Assembly (NCBI RefSeq): GCF_001685355.1
Contig: NZ_CP016438.1
Coordinates: 6,138,001 to 6,202,000, forward strand
Source of the DNA: Streptomyces lincolnensis
GTDB taxonomy: Bacteria; Actinomycetota; Actinomycetes; Streptomycetales; Streptomycetaceae
Direction of reading: 5' to 3'
DNA: 64,000 nucleotides
The translations under genes and the position numbers were made by a program. The notes below the pieces were generated by a model. It did no database searches, had not been told where the DNA came from, and was given only the letters and a program-made list of their open reading frames with translations. Shown piece by piece: positions 1 to 7,845 of the stretch. The stretch's first letter is position 1; every line of letters begins with the position of its first letter.

Positions 1-456
1 TACGCCCTGGTTCCTCTTCGGGTGTTTCTCGGGGTGACCTTCATCTACGCGGGGCTGGACAAGCTGACGGACAGCGCGTTCATGAAGGACTCCGGGTCGG
101 GATCGATCGGTGATCTCATGCGTACCGTGCGGGATTCGTCGGCGATTCCGGCCCTGGTCGATCTCGCGGTGAAGAATCCCGTGGGCTTCGGGTACGCCAT
201 CGCCTTCGGGGAGCTCGCGGTGGGGATCGGCACGCTGGTCGGTCTGTTCACGCGATTGGCCGCGCTCGGCGGGGCGCTGATCTCGCTCAGTCTGTGGATG
301 ACGGTCAGCTGGGCGACCGAGCCGTACTACTACGGCAATGACCTTGCCTATCTGATGGCGTGGCTGCCTCTCGTGCTCGCGGGCGCGCCGGTGTGGTCGC
401 TGGACGCGGTGCTTCGGTCGCGGCGACGACAGCGGGCGGGCGGTTACGGCTACTAG
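1..456 (+). CDS. DoxX family membrane protein (5' truncated)
   Basis: The frame is open to the first base of the window, so the start lies upstream; the GTG at 22 is internal and leaves the N-terminal hydrophobic segment incomplete. The visible protein begins YALVPLRVFLGVTFIYAGLDKL, with a break after the first helix, as in DoxX/SURF4-type small membrane proteins that have about four membrane segments. Later hydrophobic stretches (around GFGYAIAFGELAVGIGTLVGLF and LAYLMAWLPLVLAG) support this. It ends with an arginine-rich tail. The family is often tied to quinone or thiol redox at the membrane, but nothing here fixes a substrate. The next gene is convergent and overlaps its stop codon by 4 bases. 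Confidence 0.8.
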   Translation, partial: YALVPLRVFLGVTFIYAGLDKLTDSAFMKDSGSGSIGDLMRTVRDSSAIPALVDLAVKNPVGFGYAIAFGELAVGIGTLVGLFTRLAALGGALISLSLWMTVSWATEPYYYGNDLAYLMAWLPLVLAGAPVWSLDAVLRSRRRQRAGGYGY

Positions 457-680
457 ACGTCGGGTCCGGTCAGGGGACGGGTCCTTCCTCGGCGTTTGCG
501 GATGACGCCCGTCACCATGCCGACCGTGCCCGCGAGGCAGAGGCCGGCCACGACCAGGGGGATGACCGCGAACCACGGGGTGTCCCAGAGGCCGCCCGCG
601 TCACCGGCGTAGACGAAGCCCGTGAGGGTGAGGAATGTGCCGGCGACCAGCCTTCCGGGCTGGAACTCATGACGTAGCAC
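453..680 (-). CDS. Small two-helix membrane protein
   Basis: A 75-residue protein with two hydrophobic segments (about 12-28 and 37-59) and a basic C-terminus (RKRRGR). The GTG start at 680 overlaps the end of the upstream PspC gene by 14 bases, so the two are very likely translationally coupled. Its position directly behind a PspC gene suggests an accessory role in envelope-stress sensing, which is inference only. I recognise no named family. Confidence 0.6.
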   Translation of the reverse strand: MLRHEFQPGRLVAGTFLTLTGFVYAGDAGGLWDTPWFAVIPLVVAGLCLAGTVGMVTGVIRKRRGRTRPLTGPDV

Positions 681-2148
681 GGGTCACCTCCGCCTGTCCG
701 ATGCCGACCCGGAGGTCGAGGTCGAGGGTGGCGGTGTCCTTGCCGCCGGTCGTCGCGGGCAGGGTCACCTCCTTGTGCTTGTCCGGGGCCACGTCCACGT
801 CCTTTTCGTTGTCACCCGGCAGCTGGATGTCGCCGACGCCCACGTCGATGCTCAGCCGCACGGCCACGTCCCGGGGGACGACGATCCGCAGCTGCCCCAT
901 GCCGACGTCGGCCTGTGTGGTCACCGTCTGGTTCTTGGTCAGGTCGAGCCGGGTCAGGTCCAGGGTGGCGACGCCGGTGCCGAGTTCGTAGTGCGGGCGT
1001 ATGTCGGTGGCTGTGGTGGGGCGCCAGGTCGTGCGTTCCCAGTGGGTGGTGATGTCGCCGGGGAGGGCCGCGGAGGCGGCCAGCAGGGCCGCTGTGACGA
1101 CCGCCAGGAAGATCGAGCCCGCTCCTGTGCGGCCCAGGAACGCGCTGACGGCTATGCCCAGGCCGAAGACCATGAGCGCGCAGGCCAGGCCGGTCTGGAG
1201 GCTGGTGCCGAGGGTGTGGTCGTCCCAGGTGAGGCGGGTGCCGAGGAAGCCCGCGAGGAGGGCGAGGAGGAAGATCCAGCCGCCGATCCAGCGGGGGCCC
1301 CGGGGCTTGGGCCGGGGCGGGTGCGGAGCGCGCAGGTCCGGGCGGCTGCGCCAGGCTGTGCCGAGGCTGATGGTGACGGCTGCCGCGATGTCCCGGTCGT
1401 GGGAGTCCCGCGGGCCCCACAGATAGCCGGTGCCGCCGACGTGGGTGCCGTCCTTGACGATGGGGTCGCGCCACCAGGACGGGTAGGCGGTGGGGACCGG
1501 CGGCGCCTGGGCCTCCGGCGGGGCGTCGGCCACTGCCTGGGCGGCCAGCGGGTCGGTGTCGGGGGCGCCGCGCTGGCGCGACCAGTAGCCGGCACCCGCG
1601 AGGAGCAGGGAGAGGACGACGGCGAAGGTCATCACCCCGCCGTTGTTCAGCAGGGTCAGGAAGACTCCGCAGCCGACCAGCGCGAACAGCACCGCCGTCA
1701 GGGCCTGGCCGTCGACGCGGCCGGTGAACAGCTTGCGCACCTCGTTCTCGTCCTCGTCGTCGTACGGGACGAAGAGCCAGGCGAAGCCGTAGAAGAGGAG
1801 GCCGATGCCGCCGGTCGCGGAGAGCACGGCGAGGGTGATGCGGAAGATCACCGGGTCCATGTCGTACTGCCGGCCGAGCCCCGCGCACACTCCGGCGAGC
1901 ACCTTGTGCCGGCGGTCGCGCCGGAACCTGCGGGGGATCTCGGCCAGGTCGGCCCCGCCGGGCGCGGTGACCCCGGCGGTCGTGTCTCCTTCTTGCCGCG
2001 CGCCCGCAGGTGCGTGCACGCGCGAGCCCTCGCCGGGGGTGGCCGCGGATTCCGCGGCGGGCGCGGCATCCTGCGGCCCGGCGCCCGGTCGGGGGCGCGG
2101 GCCGGAGCCGGGTCCCGGACCCGTCGCGGCGTGCTCGTGATCTGTCAT
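667..2148 (-). CDS. PspC domain membrane protein with LiaF-like C-terminus
   Basis: A 493-residue protein. Residues 1-70 are Pro/Gly/Ala-rich and probably disordered. A PspC domain follows (about 73-130: RRFRRDRRHKVLAGVCAGLG then a hydrophobic segment ending FVPY). Several further membrane segments lie in the middle. The C-terminal ~110 residues are soluble and beta-rich with repeated LDLTRLDL and VGVGDIQLP patterns, like the LiaF/toastrack-type extracytoplasmic domain. PspC proteins act in envelope-stress sensing. It diverges from a PspC histidine kinase 179 bp away, and Streptomyces often pair these as one stress module. Translation of the following small membrane gene is coupled to its end. 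Confidence 0.88.
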   Translation of the reverse strand: MTDHEHAATGPGPGSGPRPRPGAGPQDAAPAAESAATPGEGSRVHAPAGARQEGDTTAGVTAPGGADLAEIPRRFRRDRRHKVLAGVCAGLGRQYDMDPVIFRITLAVLSATGGIGLLFYGFAWLFVPYDDEDENEVRKLFTGRVDGQALTAVLFALVGCGVFLTLLNNGGVMTFAVVLSLLLAGAGYWSRQRGAPDTDPLAAQAVADAPPEAQAPPVPTAYPSWWRDPIVKDGTHVGGTGYLWGPRDSHDRDIAAAVTISLGTAWRSRPDLRAPHPPRPKPRGPRWIGGWIFLLALLAGFLGTRLTWDDHTLGTSLQTGLACALMVFGLGIAVSAFLGRTGAGSIFLAVVTAALLAASAALPGDITTHWERTTWRPTTATDIRPHYELGTGVATLDLTRLDLTKNQTVTTQADVGMGQLRIVVPRDVAVRLSIDVGVGDIQLPGDNEKDVDVAPDKHKEVTLPATTGGKDTATLDLDLRVGIGQAEVTRATS

Positions 2149-2327
2149 GGGTCCATGGTGACGGGCGCGGCGGTGCGAGGGCAGTCTGAACGACCCTGGA
2201 CGGACCCTGATATCTGCCCTGAGCCGGGGTGCGGGGAGCGTTCGACGGACGACCCCGGTGAAGATCAGGGGAGCCTCAGGGGCCGACCCTGATGCCTGTG
2301 TACGCCGGTCGTGTGACCATCAGTGGC

Positions 2328-3617
2328 ATGCCGGAAGCCGCAACAGCGCCACTCGTCGAACCGCGGCCGCCGCGCAAGCTCTACCGCAGCAGCGACGGAC
2401 GCTGGCTCGGTGGTGTGGCGCGGGGGCTCGCCGGGCATCTCGGGCTGCCCGTGATCTGGGTGCGGCTGGTCTTCGTCGGCCTGTTCATGGCGGACGGCCT
2501 CGGTGCCCTGCTGTATGCCGCGTTCTGGTTCTTCGTACCGCTCGGCGTCGGCGGCGTCGGCGGTCAGAGGCCCCCGTCCCTGGTGAGTACGGAGACGTCC
2601 GCGGACGGCCGGCGCAGACTCGTCGCGCGCAGGCCCGACAAGGGCCAGATCGTGGCCCTGCTCCTCATGGTCGTCGTGGCCATGGTCTTCGTCGGCAACG
2701 TGAACCTGGGCAACGGCGCGAAGGCCTATCTCTGGCCCGTCGTCCTCGTCGGCGCGGGCGTCGCCCTCGTCTGGCGGCAGGCGGACAACGCCCGCCGGGC
2801 CCGCTGGGTCGAGGCCGGCCGCCAGCGGCGCACCCTCACCCTGCTGCGTGCGGTGGGCGGCGTCCTGCTGGTCACCGCGGGCGTCTCCGGCATCTTCGTG
2901 CTCCAGGGCTCGGCCGCCCACCTCGGCTCGATCCTCCAGGCGGCCCTCGCGGTCCTCGTCGGGATAACGCTCCTGGCCGGTCCCTACCTGGTCCGCATGA
3001 CCCAGGACCTCTCCGAGGAGCGCCTGATGCGCATCCGCGCCCAGGAGCGCGCGGAGGTCGCCGCCCATGTCCACGACTCGGTGCTGCACACCCTGACCCT
3101 GATACAGCGCAACGCGGAGAACGCGAGCGAGGTCCGCCGCCTCGCCCGCGCCCAGGAGCGCGACCTGCGCACCTGGCTCTACAAACCGGAGGGCACCGGC
3201 AAGGACGAGGCCGACGAACCCACCCACCTCGCCGACGCGGTGCGCCGCAACGCCGCCGAGGTCGAGGACAAGCACGGCGTCCCCATAGAGGTCGTGGTCG
3301 TCGGCGACTGCCCCCTCGACGAGGGAATCGGCGCACAGATGCAAGCCGCGCGCGAGGCGATGGTGAACGCCGCCAAGTACGGTGGCGAGGGCGGCGCCGT
3401 ACAGGTCTACGCCGAAGTCGAGGGCAGGAAGGTCTTCGTGTCCGTCCGGGACCGCGGTCCCGGCTTCGACCTCGACTCGATACCCGCCGACCGTATGGGC
3501 GTCAGAGAATCGATCATCGGCCGCATGGAGCGCAACGGCGGCACGGCGCGACTGCGCGCGGTGCCGGACGGCGGCACGGAGGTCGAGCTGGACATGGAGA
3601 GGGCGGAGAAGACGTGA
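2328..3617 (+). CDS. PspC domain sensor histidine kinase
   Basis: N-terminal PspC domain (about residues 16-72, numbered from the ATG at 2328), then membrane segments near 108-124, 134-149, 176-194 and 203-220. A HisKA_3 dimerisation domain follows, with phospho-acceptor H249 in AAHVHDSVLHTL. An HATPase domain has an N-box (REAMVNAAKYGG) and a G-box (DRGPGFDL). An upstream in-frame ATG at 2292 would add 12 residues; neither start has a clear Shine-Dalgarno, and I chose the second because the first extension is not PspC-like. The stop overlaps the response regulator start (TGATG), so the pair is coupled. Predicted to sense envelope stress and phosphorylate that regulator. Confidence 0.92.
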   Translation: MPEAATAPLVEPRPPRKLYRSSDGRWLGGVARGLAGHLGLPVIWVRLVFVGLFMADGLGALLYAAFWFFVPLGVGGVGGQRPPSLVSTETSADGRRRLVARRPDKGQIVALLLMVVVAMVFVGNVNLGNGAKAYLWPVVLVGAGVALVWRQADNARRARWVEAGRQRRTLTLLRAVGGVLLVTAGVSGIFVLQGSAAHLGSILQAALAVLVGITLLAGPYLVRMTQDLSEERLMRIRAQERAEVAAHVHDSVLHTLTLIQRNAENASEVRRLARAQERDLRTWLYKPEGTGKDEADEPTHLADAVRRNAAEVEDKHGVPIEVVVVGDCPLDEGIGAQMQAAREAMVNAAKYGGEGGAVQVYAEVEGRKVFVSVRDRGPGFDLDSIPADRMGVRESIIGRMERNGGTARLRAVPDGGTEVELDMERAEKT

Positions 3618-4336
3618 TGAGCGATCCGACCGAGGGGAACGCGGAGTCCGTGGAGCCGACCGGAGGCGCGGGCGAGCGGCATGTGCGCGTGGTCCTCGTC
3701 GACGACCACCGCATGTTCCGTACGGGAGTCCAGGCCGAGATCGGCCAGACCGAGCAGACCGGTGTCGAGGTCGTCGGGGAGGCGGCGGACGTCGACCAGG
3801 CGGTCACCGTCATCACCGCGACCCGGCCCGAGGTGGTCCTGCTCGACGTCCACCTCCCGGGCGGCGGCGGTGTCGAAGTCCTGCGCCGCTGCGCCCCGTT
3901 GATGGGCGACGCCGAACGGCCCGTCCGCTTCCTCGCCCTGTCCGTCTCGGACGCGGCGGAGGACGTGATCGGTGTGATCCGCGGAGGAGCGCGGGGCTAT
4001 GTGACGAAGACGATCACGGGCTCGGACCTGATCAACTCCATCTTCCGGGTCCAGGAGGGCGACGCCGTCTTCTCGCCGAGGCTCGCGGGGTTCGTCCTGG
4101 ACGCCTTCGCCTCCACGGACGCCCCGCCGGTGGACGAGGACCTCGACCGCCTCACCCAGCGGGAGAGGGAGGTGCTGCGGCTCATCGCGCGCGGCTACGC
4201 CTACAAGGAGATCGCCAAGCAGCTCTTCATCTCCGTGAAGACGGTCGAGTCCCATGTCTCCGCGGTGCTGCGCAAGCTCCAGCTGTCCAACCGTCACGAG
4301 CTGACCCGGTGGGCGACGGCACGGCGGCTGGTCTGA
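3617..4336 (+). CDS. NarL/LuxR-type response regulator
   Basis: A 239-residue regulator. The receiver domain has the acidic pair D29-D30 (VVLVDDHRMF), phospho-acceptor D77 (VVLLDVHLPGG) and the conserved lysine in GYVTKTI. The C-terminal LuxR helix-turn-helix runs from LTQREREVLRLIARG to VKTVESHVSAVLRKL. The ATG at 3617 shares one base with the kinase stop; an in-frame GTG three bases earlier is an alternative. As partner of the PspC kinase it should be phosphorylated by it and bind DNA as a dimer. Targets are not shown here, but the divergent PspC gene at 667-2148 is the obvious candidate. Confidence 0.93.
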   Translation: MSDPTEGNAESVEPTGGAGERHVRVVLVDDHRMFRTGVQAEIGQTEQTGVEVVGEAADVDQAVTVITATRPEVVLLDVHLPGGGGVEVLRRCAPLMGDAERPVRFLALSVSDAAEDVIGVIRGGARGYVTKTITGSDLINSIFRVQEGDAVFSPRLAGFVLDAFASTDAPPVDEDLDRLTQREREVLRLIARGYAYKEIAKQLFISVKTVESHVSAVLRKLQLSNRHELTRWATARRLV

Positions 4337-4375
4337 GCACGGCGGACGCGTGGCCGGTCGCACCGTCCGCCGCGG

Positions 4376-5440
4376 TCACACCACCCGGGTCGCCCCCGCG
4401 AACGGCATCTCGCTGATCGGGGCCTCGCGTACCGGGGCCGAGGGGTTCGGGGCGTGGACCATCCGGCCGTTGCCGACGTAGAGGCCCACGTGGCTGATGC
4501 CGGAGTAGAAGAACACCAGGTCGCCGGGGAGGAGTTCGGAGCGGGAGACGCGTTGGCCGGCGCCGATCTGGGCGTAGGTGGTGCGGGGCAGGGAGATGCC
4601 CGCGGAGCGGTAGGCGGCCTGGATGAGGCCGGAGCAGTCGAAGGCGTCGGGGCCGGTGGCGCCCCAGACGTAGGGGCTGCCGAGCTTGGAGTAGGCGTAC
4701 GAGACGGCCGCCGCCGCGCGGGAGTTGGGCGCCTGGGCGGTGGCCGGGCCGGGGGCCGTCAGACCGTCCCGGACTCCGGTCGACGTCCGTGAGGCGCGGG
4801 CCGGGTCGCTCTCCGTGATCCGGGCGCGTTCCTCGGCCGTCAGCCGGGACAGCAGCCGTCGTGCCGAGTCGAGCTTGCCGGTGATCGTCGTCTTGTGCTT
4901 GCCCAGTTCCGTCCGACGTGACGTCAGTGAGGTCAGTTCGATGTGCGCGGCCCCGCGCAGCTGCTCGATCTCCCGCAGCTGTTTGCGGACGCTCGCGACG
5001 GACGAGGCCTGCCGGGTGCCGGCCCGCTCGACGAACTCGGCGCCTTCCAGGTAGCGGTCGGGGTCGGAGGAGAGCGCCAGGTGCAGGGCGGGGTCCAGGC
5101 CACCGTCGCGGTACTGCGCCGCGGCCATCGAACCCAGGGCTTCCCGTGCCGAGTTGAGCTTCTCGGTCCTGCGTGCCGCCTCGTCCTGGAGCGTCGCCAG
5201 ACGGGTCTCGGCCGTCTTCGCCTTCTCCTTCGCGCCGTTGTACTTCTCGGTGGCGACCTCCGCCTCCTGGTACAGCTTGTCCACCTTGGCCTTGACCTGC
5301 GCCGGCGTCAGCTGTGGCTCGGCGTGGCCGGTCCCGTCGAAGCCCGTGGCGGTGGCCGCGCCCGCGAGGGCGATCGTCGCCGCGGTGCGGGCCGTGGTGC
5401 CGCCGGCCGAACGTTGTCGGGGCTTGCGGTGCGCTGCCAA
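4376..5440 (-). CDS. Secreted NlpC/P60 (C40) endopeptidase, copy 1
   Basis: A 354-residue secreted cell-wall hydrolase cleaving peptide stems of peptidoglycan. I chose the TTG at 5440 because the protein then begins MAAHRKPRQRS, matching the TTG-started paralogue at 7405 (MASHRKSRP), and an AAAGGACG Shine-Dalgarno lies upstream. A signal-like hydrophobic stretch covers about 16-33. A long coiled-coil region spans about 43-210. The C-terminal NlpC/P60 domain has catalytic C269 (FDCSGL), H317 (SHVGLYVG) and H329 (MVHAP). Unlike the paralogue, its upstream region has no recognisable c-di-AMP riboswitch. Confidence 0.92.
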   Translation of the reverse strand: MAAHRKPRQRSAGGTTARTAATIALAGAATATGFDGTGHAEPQLTPAQVKAKVDKLYQEAEVATEKYNGAKEKAKTAETRLATLQDEAARRTEKLNSAREALGSMAAAQYRDGGLDPALHLALSSDPDRYLEGAEFVERAGTRQASSVASVRKQLREIEQLRGAAHIELTSLTSRRTELGKHKTTITGKLDSARRLLSRLTAEERARITESDPARASRTSTGVRDGLTAPGPATAQAPNSRAAAAVSYAYSKLGSPYVWGATGPDAFDCSGLIQAAYRSAGISLPRTTYAQIGAGQRVSRSELLPGDLVFFYSGISHVGLYVGNGRMVHAPNPSAPVREAPISEMPFAGATRVV

Positions 5441-5892
5441 CTGGGGAGCACGTCCTTTCGTACGACCGCCACACCGTACGGACGCCAAGCGGAAGCGACG
5501 TACGGCCGCCCCGGGGGGCGGATCACGCGTCCGGCGGCGGCCCGCACAGGGGGAGCGGGACGCCGCCGGACCTTCTCGGCGGAGGTGGCCGACTGCCGCC
5601 CCTGGCCCGGGCGGCGGTGGGGAGCCGGTCACCTGGTGGAGGACGCTAAACCTGACGGTGACGGCGGGGTAACGCCTTGTGCGGAAGTGCCGTGAGGAGG
5701 CCGCCGGTTGACCGGTTGCGACCGTGATCCCGTATCGATGCCGTCGGCTTCACGCGGCGCGATGACCGATGTGCGGAATTCCGGACGTGTGGGGCTCATG
5801 GGCTGCTATGGGCCGCATATATGCAAGATCCGGGTAAGGGGGGCGGGGGCGGTGTCGGCCGCCCCGTGCGCCCCTGATTAGGCTCCGGCTTC
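5441..5892. promoter_or_regulatory. Divergent intergenic region with palindrome and possible leaderless promoter
   Basis: This 452-bp gap separates the minus-strand NlpC/P60 gene from the plus-strand membrane protein and has no supported gene. It holds a perfect 10-bp palindrome GCATATATGC at 5815-5824, unusually AT-rich here. A TAGGCT hexamer at 5879-5884 ends 8 bases before the ATG at 5893, fitting a -10 element for a leaderless transcript because no Shine-Dalgarno precedes that ATG. I searched by eye for the ydaO core (GACAGCTAAC) and did not find it. Confidence 0.45.
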
Positions 5893-6246
5893 ATGGACGT
5901 ACTCATCCATCTCTTCGTCGCCCTGCACATCATCGGCATCGCTTCGCTGCTCGGCGGCTTCCTCACCCAGATGAAGGCGATGGGCGAGGGGACGGCACGG
6001 TTCAGCCCGGCGATGCTGCACGGCGCGCTGACCATGCTGATCACCGGCGCGGTGCTGGTCGGCCTCAACCAGGCCGACGACCAGACCGTCAACAACATCA
6101 AGATCGGCGTGAAGCTGGCCCTGCTGGTCGTGATCCTCGGCCTCGTCTACGTCAAGCGGGACGACGAGAAGGTGGACAAGGGCCTGTTCGGCCTGGTGGG
6201 CCTGCTGACCACGGCGAACATCTTCATCGCGGTGCTGTGGACGTGA
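5893..6246 (+). CDS. Small four-helix membrane protein, function unknown
   Basis: A 117-residue protein with hydrophobic segments at about 4-23, 42-60, 72-87 and 98-116. A basic/acidic loop (KRDDEKVDKG) separates the last two. It resembles conserved hypothetical integral membrane proteins of Streptomyces; I can name no function. There is no Shine-Dalgarno before the ATG, and the -10-like TAGGCT directly upstream suggests leaderless translation. Its stop lies 8 bases from the stop of the convergent NlpC/P60 gene. Confidence 0.8.
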   Translation: MDVLIHLFVALHIIGIASLLGGFLTQMKAMGEGTARFSPAMLHGALTMLITGAVLVGLNQADDQTVNNIKIGVKLALLVVILGLVYVKRDDEKVDKGLFGLVGLLTTANIFIAVLWT

Positions 6247-6253
6247 CCGTGGC

Positions 6254-7405
6254 TCAGGCGGGCCGCACCACGCTGTGGATCGCCGACTCGCCGTCGTAGT
6301 AGATCGACTCCTCGCGGACGTAGGCGCCGGGCTTCGGGGCGTGGATCATCATGCCGTTGCCGATGTAGAGGCCGACATGGGTGACGTCGTCGTAGAAGAA
6401 GACCAGGTCACCGGGTTGGGCGGCGGAGAGGGAGACGGTCGTGCCGGCGTTGACCTGGTCGTAGGTGGTGCGGGGCAGGGAGATGCCGGCGGCGTTCCAG
6501 GCGGCCTGGGTGAGGCCGGAGCAGTCGTAGGACTCGGGACCGGTGGCACCCCAGACGTACGGCTTGCCGATCTGGGTGCGGGCGAAGGCGAGCGCCTTCG
6601 CGGCCTTGGTGGCGTAGGAGGAGTCCGTGACGGCGGTGGAGGAGGAGCTGGGCGCGCTGCTCTCCTGCTGCCGCGCCGCCTCCTGAGCGGCCTTCTGCTC
6701 CGCCGCCTGCTGCCGCGCCAGCTCCGCGGCCTTGCGGGTGGCCTCCTCCTGCTTCTCCTTCTCGATCGCGGCGAGCCGCGCCTTCTCCTCGGCGGTCAGC
6801 TTCGACAGCAGATCGCGGGCGTCGGCGAGCTTGGTCTGGACGGTGGCCTTGGCCGTCTTCAGGTCGCTCTGCGTCTCGGTGAGCGACTGAAGGCTCTCCG
6901 TGGCCTCCTGGCGCTTCTTCATCGTCGCCGACTGCTCGGTGACGTACTCGTCGACCGCGCTCTTCTGACGGCTCGTCATACGGCCCATCAGCTGCGTCTG
7001 GTCGAAGTAGTCCTGCGGTGAGTCCGCGAGCAGGAAGGTCGCGGTGTCGGGCGCCGCGGCGCCGGAGCGGTACTGGGCGGCGGCGAAGGAACCCAGCTCC
7101 TCCCGCGCCTCGTTGAGCTTCTGGGTGCGTTCGGCGACGTCGTCGAGGAGGGTGTCGACCTGCTCGCGCTGCTTGGCGGTCTTCTCCTTGGCCCCGTTGT
7201 ACTTCTCGGTCGCCGACTCCGCCTGCCGGTAGAGGTCGCCGACCTTCTTCTCGACCTCTTCGAGGCTCGGTTTGTCGTCGGCCGGAGCGGCGGTGGCCGT
7301 CTGGGACAGCAGAGCGACGGAGGTGAGGGCCGCGGTGGCGAGCGCGGGGGTCCGTATGCCTGCTACGCGCGTACCCGAAGGACGCGACTTGCGGTGCGAC
7401 GCCAA
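6254..7405 (-). CDS. Secreted NlpC/P60 (C40) endopeptidase, copy 2
   Basis: A 383-residue paralogue of the protein at 4376-5440. TTG start at 7405, with AAGGAG nine bases upstream. Signal peptide about 1-40 (cleavage near TATAA). Long coiled coil about 47-247, rich in Glu/Lys/Gln/Ala. A serine-rich linker follows, then an NlpC/P60 domain with C295 (YDCSGL), H343 (THVGLYIG) and H355 (MIHAP). It should cut peptidoglycan stem peptides outside the cell. A c-di-AMP riboswitch in its 5' leader ties its expression to this nucleotide, as known for actinobacterial wall-lytic genes. Confidence 0.94.
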   Translation of the reverse strand: MASHRKSRPSGTRVAGIRTPALATAALTSVALLSQTATAAPADDKPSLEEVEKKVGDLYRQAESATEKYNGAKEKTAKQREQVDTLLDDVAERTQKLNEAREELGSFAAAQYRSGAAAPDTATFLLADSPQDYFDQTQLMGRMTSRQKSAVDEYVTEQSATMKKRQEATESLQSLTETQSDLKTAKATVQTKLADARDLLSKLTAEEKARLAAIEKEKQEEATRKAAELARQQAAEQKAAQEAARQQESSAPSSSSTAVTDSSYATKAAKALAFARTQIGKPYVWGATGPESYDCSGLTQAAWNAAGISLPRTTYDQVNAGTTVSLSAAQPGDLVFFYDDVTHVGLYIGNGMMIHAPKPGAYVREESIYYDGESAIHSVVRPA

Positions 7406-7406
7406 G

Positions 7407-7420
7407 GGAGGCGACTCCTT
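7407..7420 (-). promoter_or_regulatory. Shine-Dalgarno and candidate sequestering stem
   Basis: On the minus strand AAGGAG (7420-7415) precedes the TTG start by 9 bases. GGAG (7418-7415) can pair with CTCC (7410-7407) across a TCGC tetraloop. This four-pair stem would mask the ribosome site and could be the expression platform of the riboswitch just upstream. The stem is short, so this is inference. Confidence 0.4.
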
Positions 7421-7427
7421 CCGTGTT

Positions 7428-7575
7428 CCGCCTACCGAGTTAGCTGTCGGGTTCGGGCGGGTGCTTTTGGAAGGTGTGCCCTACGGCCGTGTCCTGAGCG
7501 GGGGACGGGCCGATTCACCCCGGGTTCGGTGGGTCCCCGGTTCCGGTCGCGCGGCGGCGCTGCGGATTCGGCGGA
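7428..7575 (-). ncRNA. c-di-AMP (ydaO/yuaA) riboswitch
   Basis: Reading the minus strand towards the TTG at 7405, the leader carries the hallmark blocks of the ydaO-yuaA class in order: CGCCGAATCCG near 7575, GGGGACCCACCGAACC then CGGGGTGAATC around 7510-7540, CCGTAGGG near 7480-7490, and CCCGAACCCGACAGCTAACT ending in CGGTAGGCGG at about 7428. These RNAs bind cyclic di-AMP and generally switch expression off at high ligand. Boundaries are by eye. The gene controlled is the NlpC/P60 hydrolase directly downstream. Confidence 0.93.
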
Positions 7576-7845
7576 GGCCGTGCGGCCCGGCGAGGTTCGC
7601 CGGTGGAGGTCGTACGGCCTGTCCGGCACGGTAGCCAACTCGTGTGGCCGCTGTGAAGGTTGATGTTCGATATGCCCGATACATTTTCGTGACCTTAGGT
7701 CAGATCCTCGCGCCCAGTGGTCAATCCGGAGTGATCTGCCACGACTTGGGCGTATTTTCGCCGGAGTGACGGCGTCCGCCCGCTTCGGGGCACTAGCTTC
7801 CAGCCAGCCACGGTCCGGTGCCGTGGCGGGTGAGAGGGGTACGCC
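7576..7845. other. Divergent promoter region, no gene seen
   Basis: About 270 bp between the riboswitch and the plus-strand ScyD-like gene. It must hold the promoters for both directions. It is more AT-rich around 7660-7700 (minus strand reads ATCGAACATCAACC and further AT). No open reading frame here has a ribosome site or plausible composition. Confidence 0.4.

Noticed and set aside
5441..5700. Second c-di-AMP riboswitch before the first NlpC/P60 gene
   Set aside because: The core CCCGACAGCTAAC and GGGGTGAATC blocks are not present on either strand by eye.
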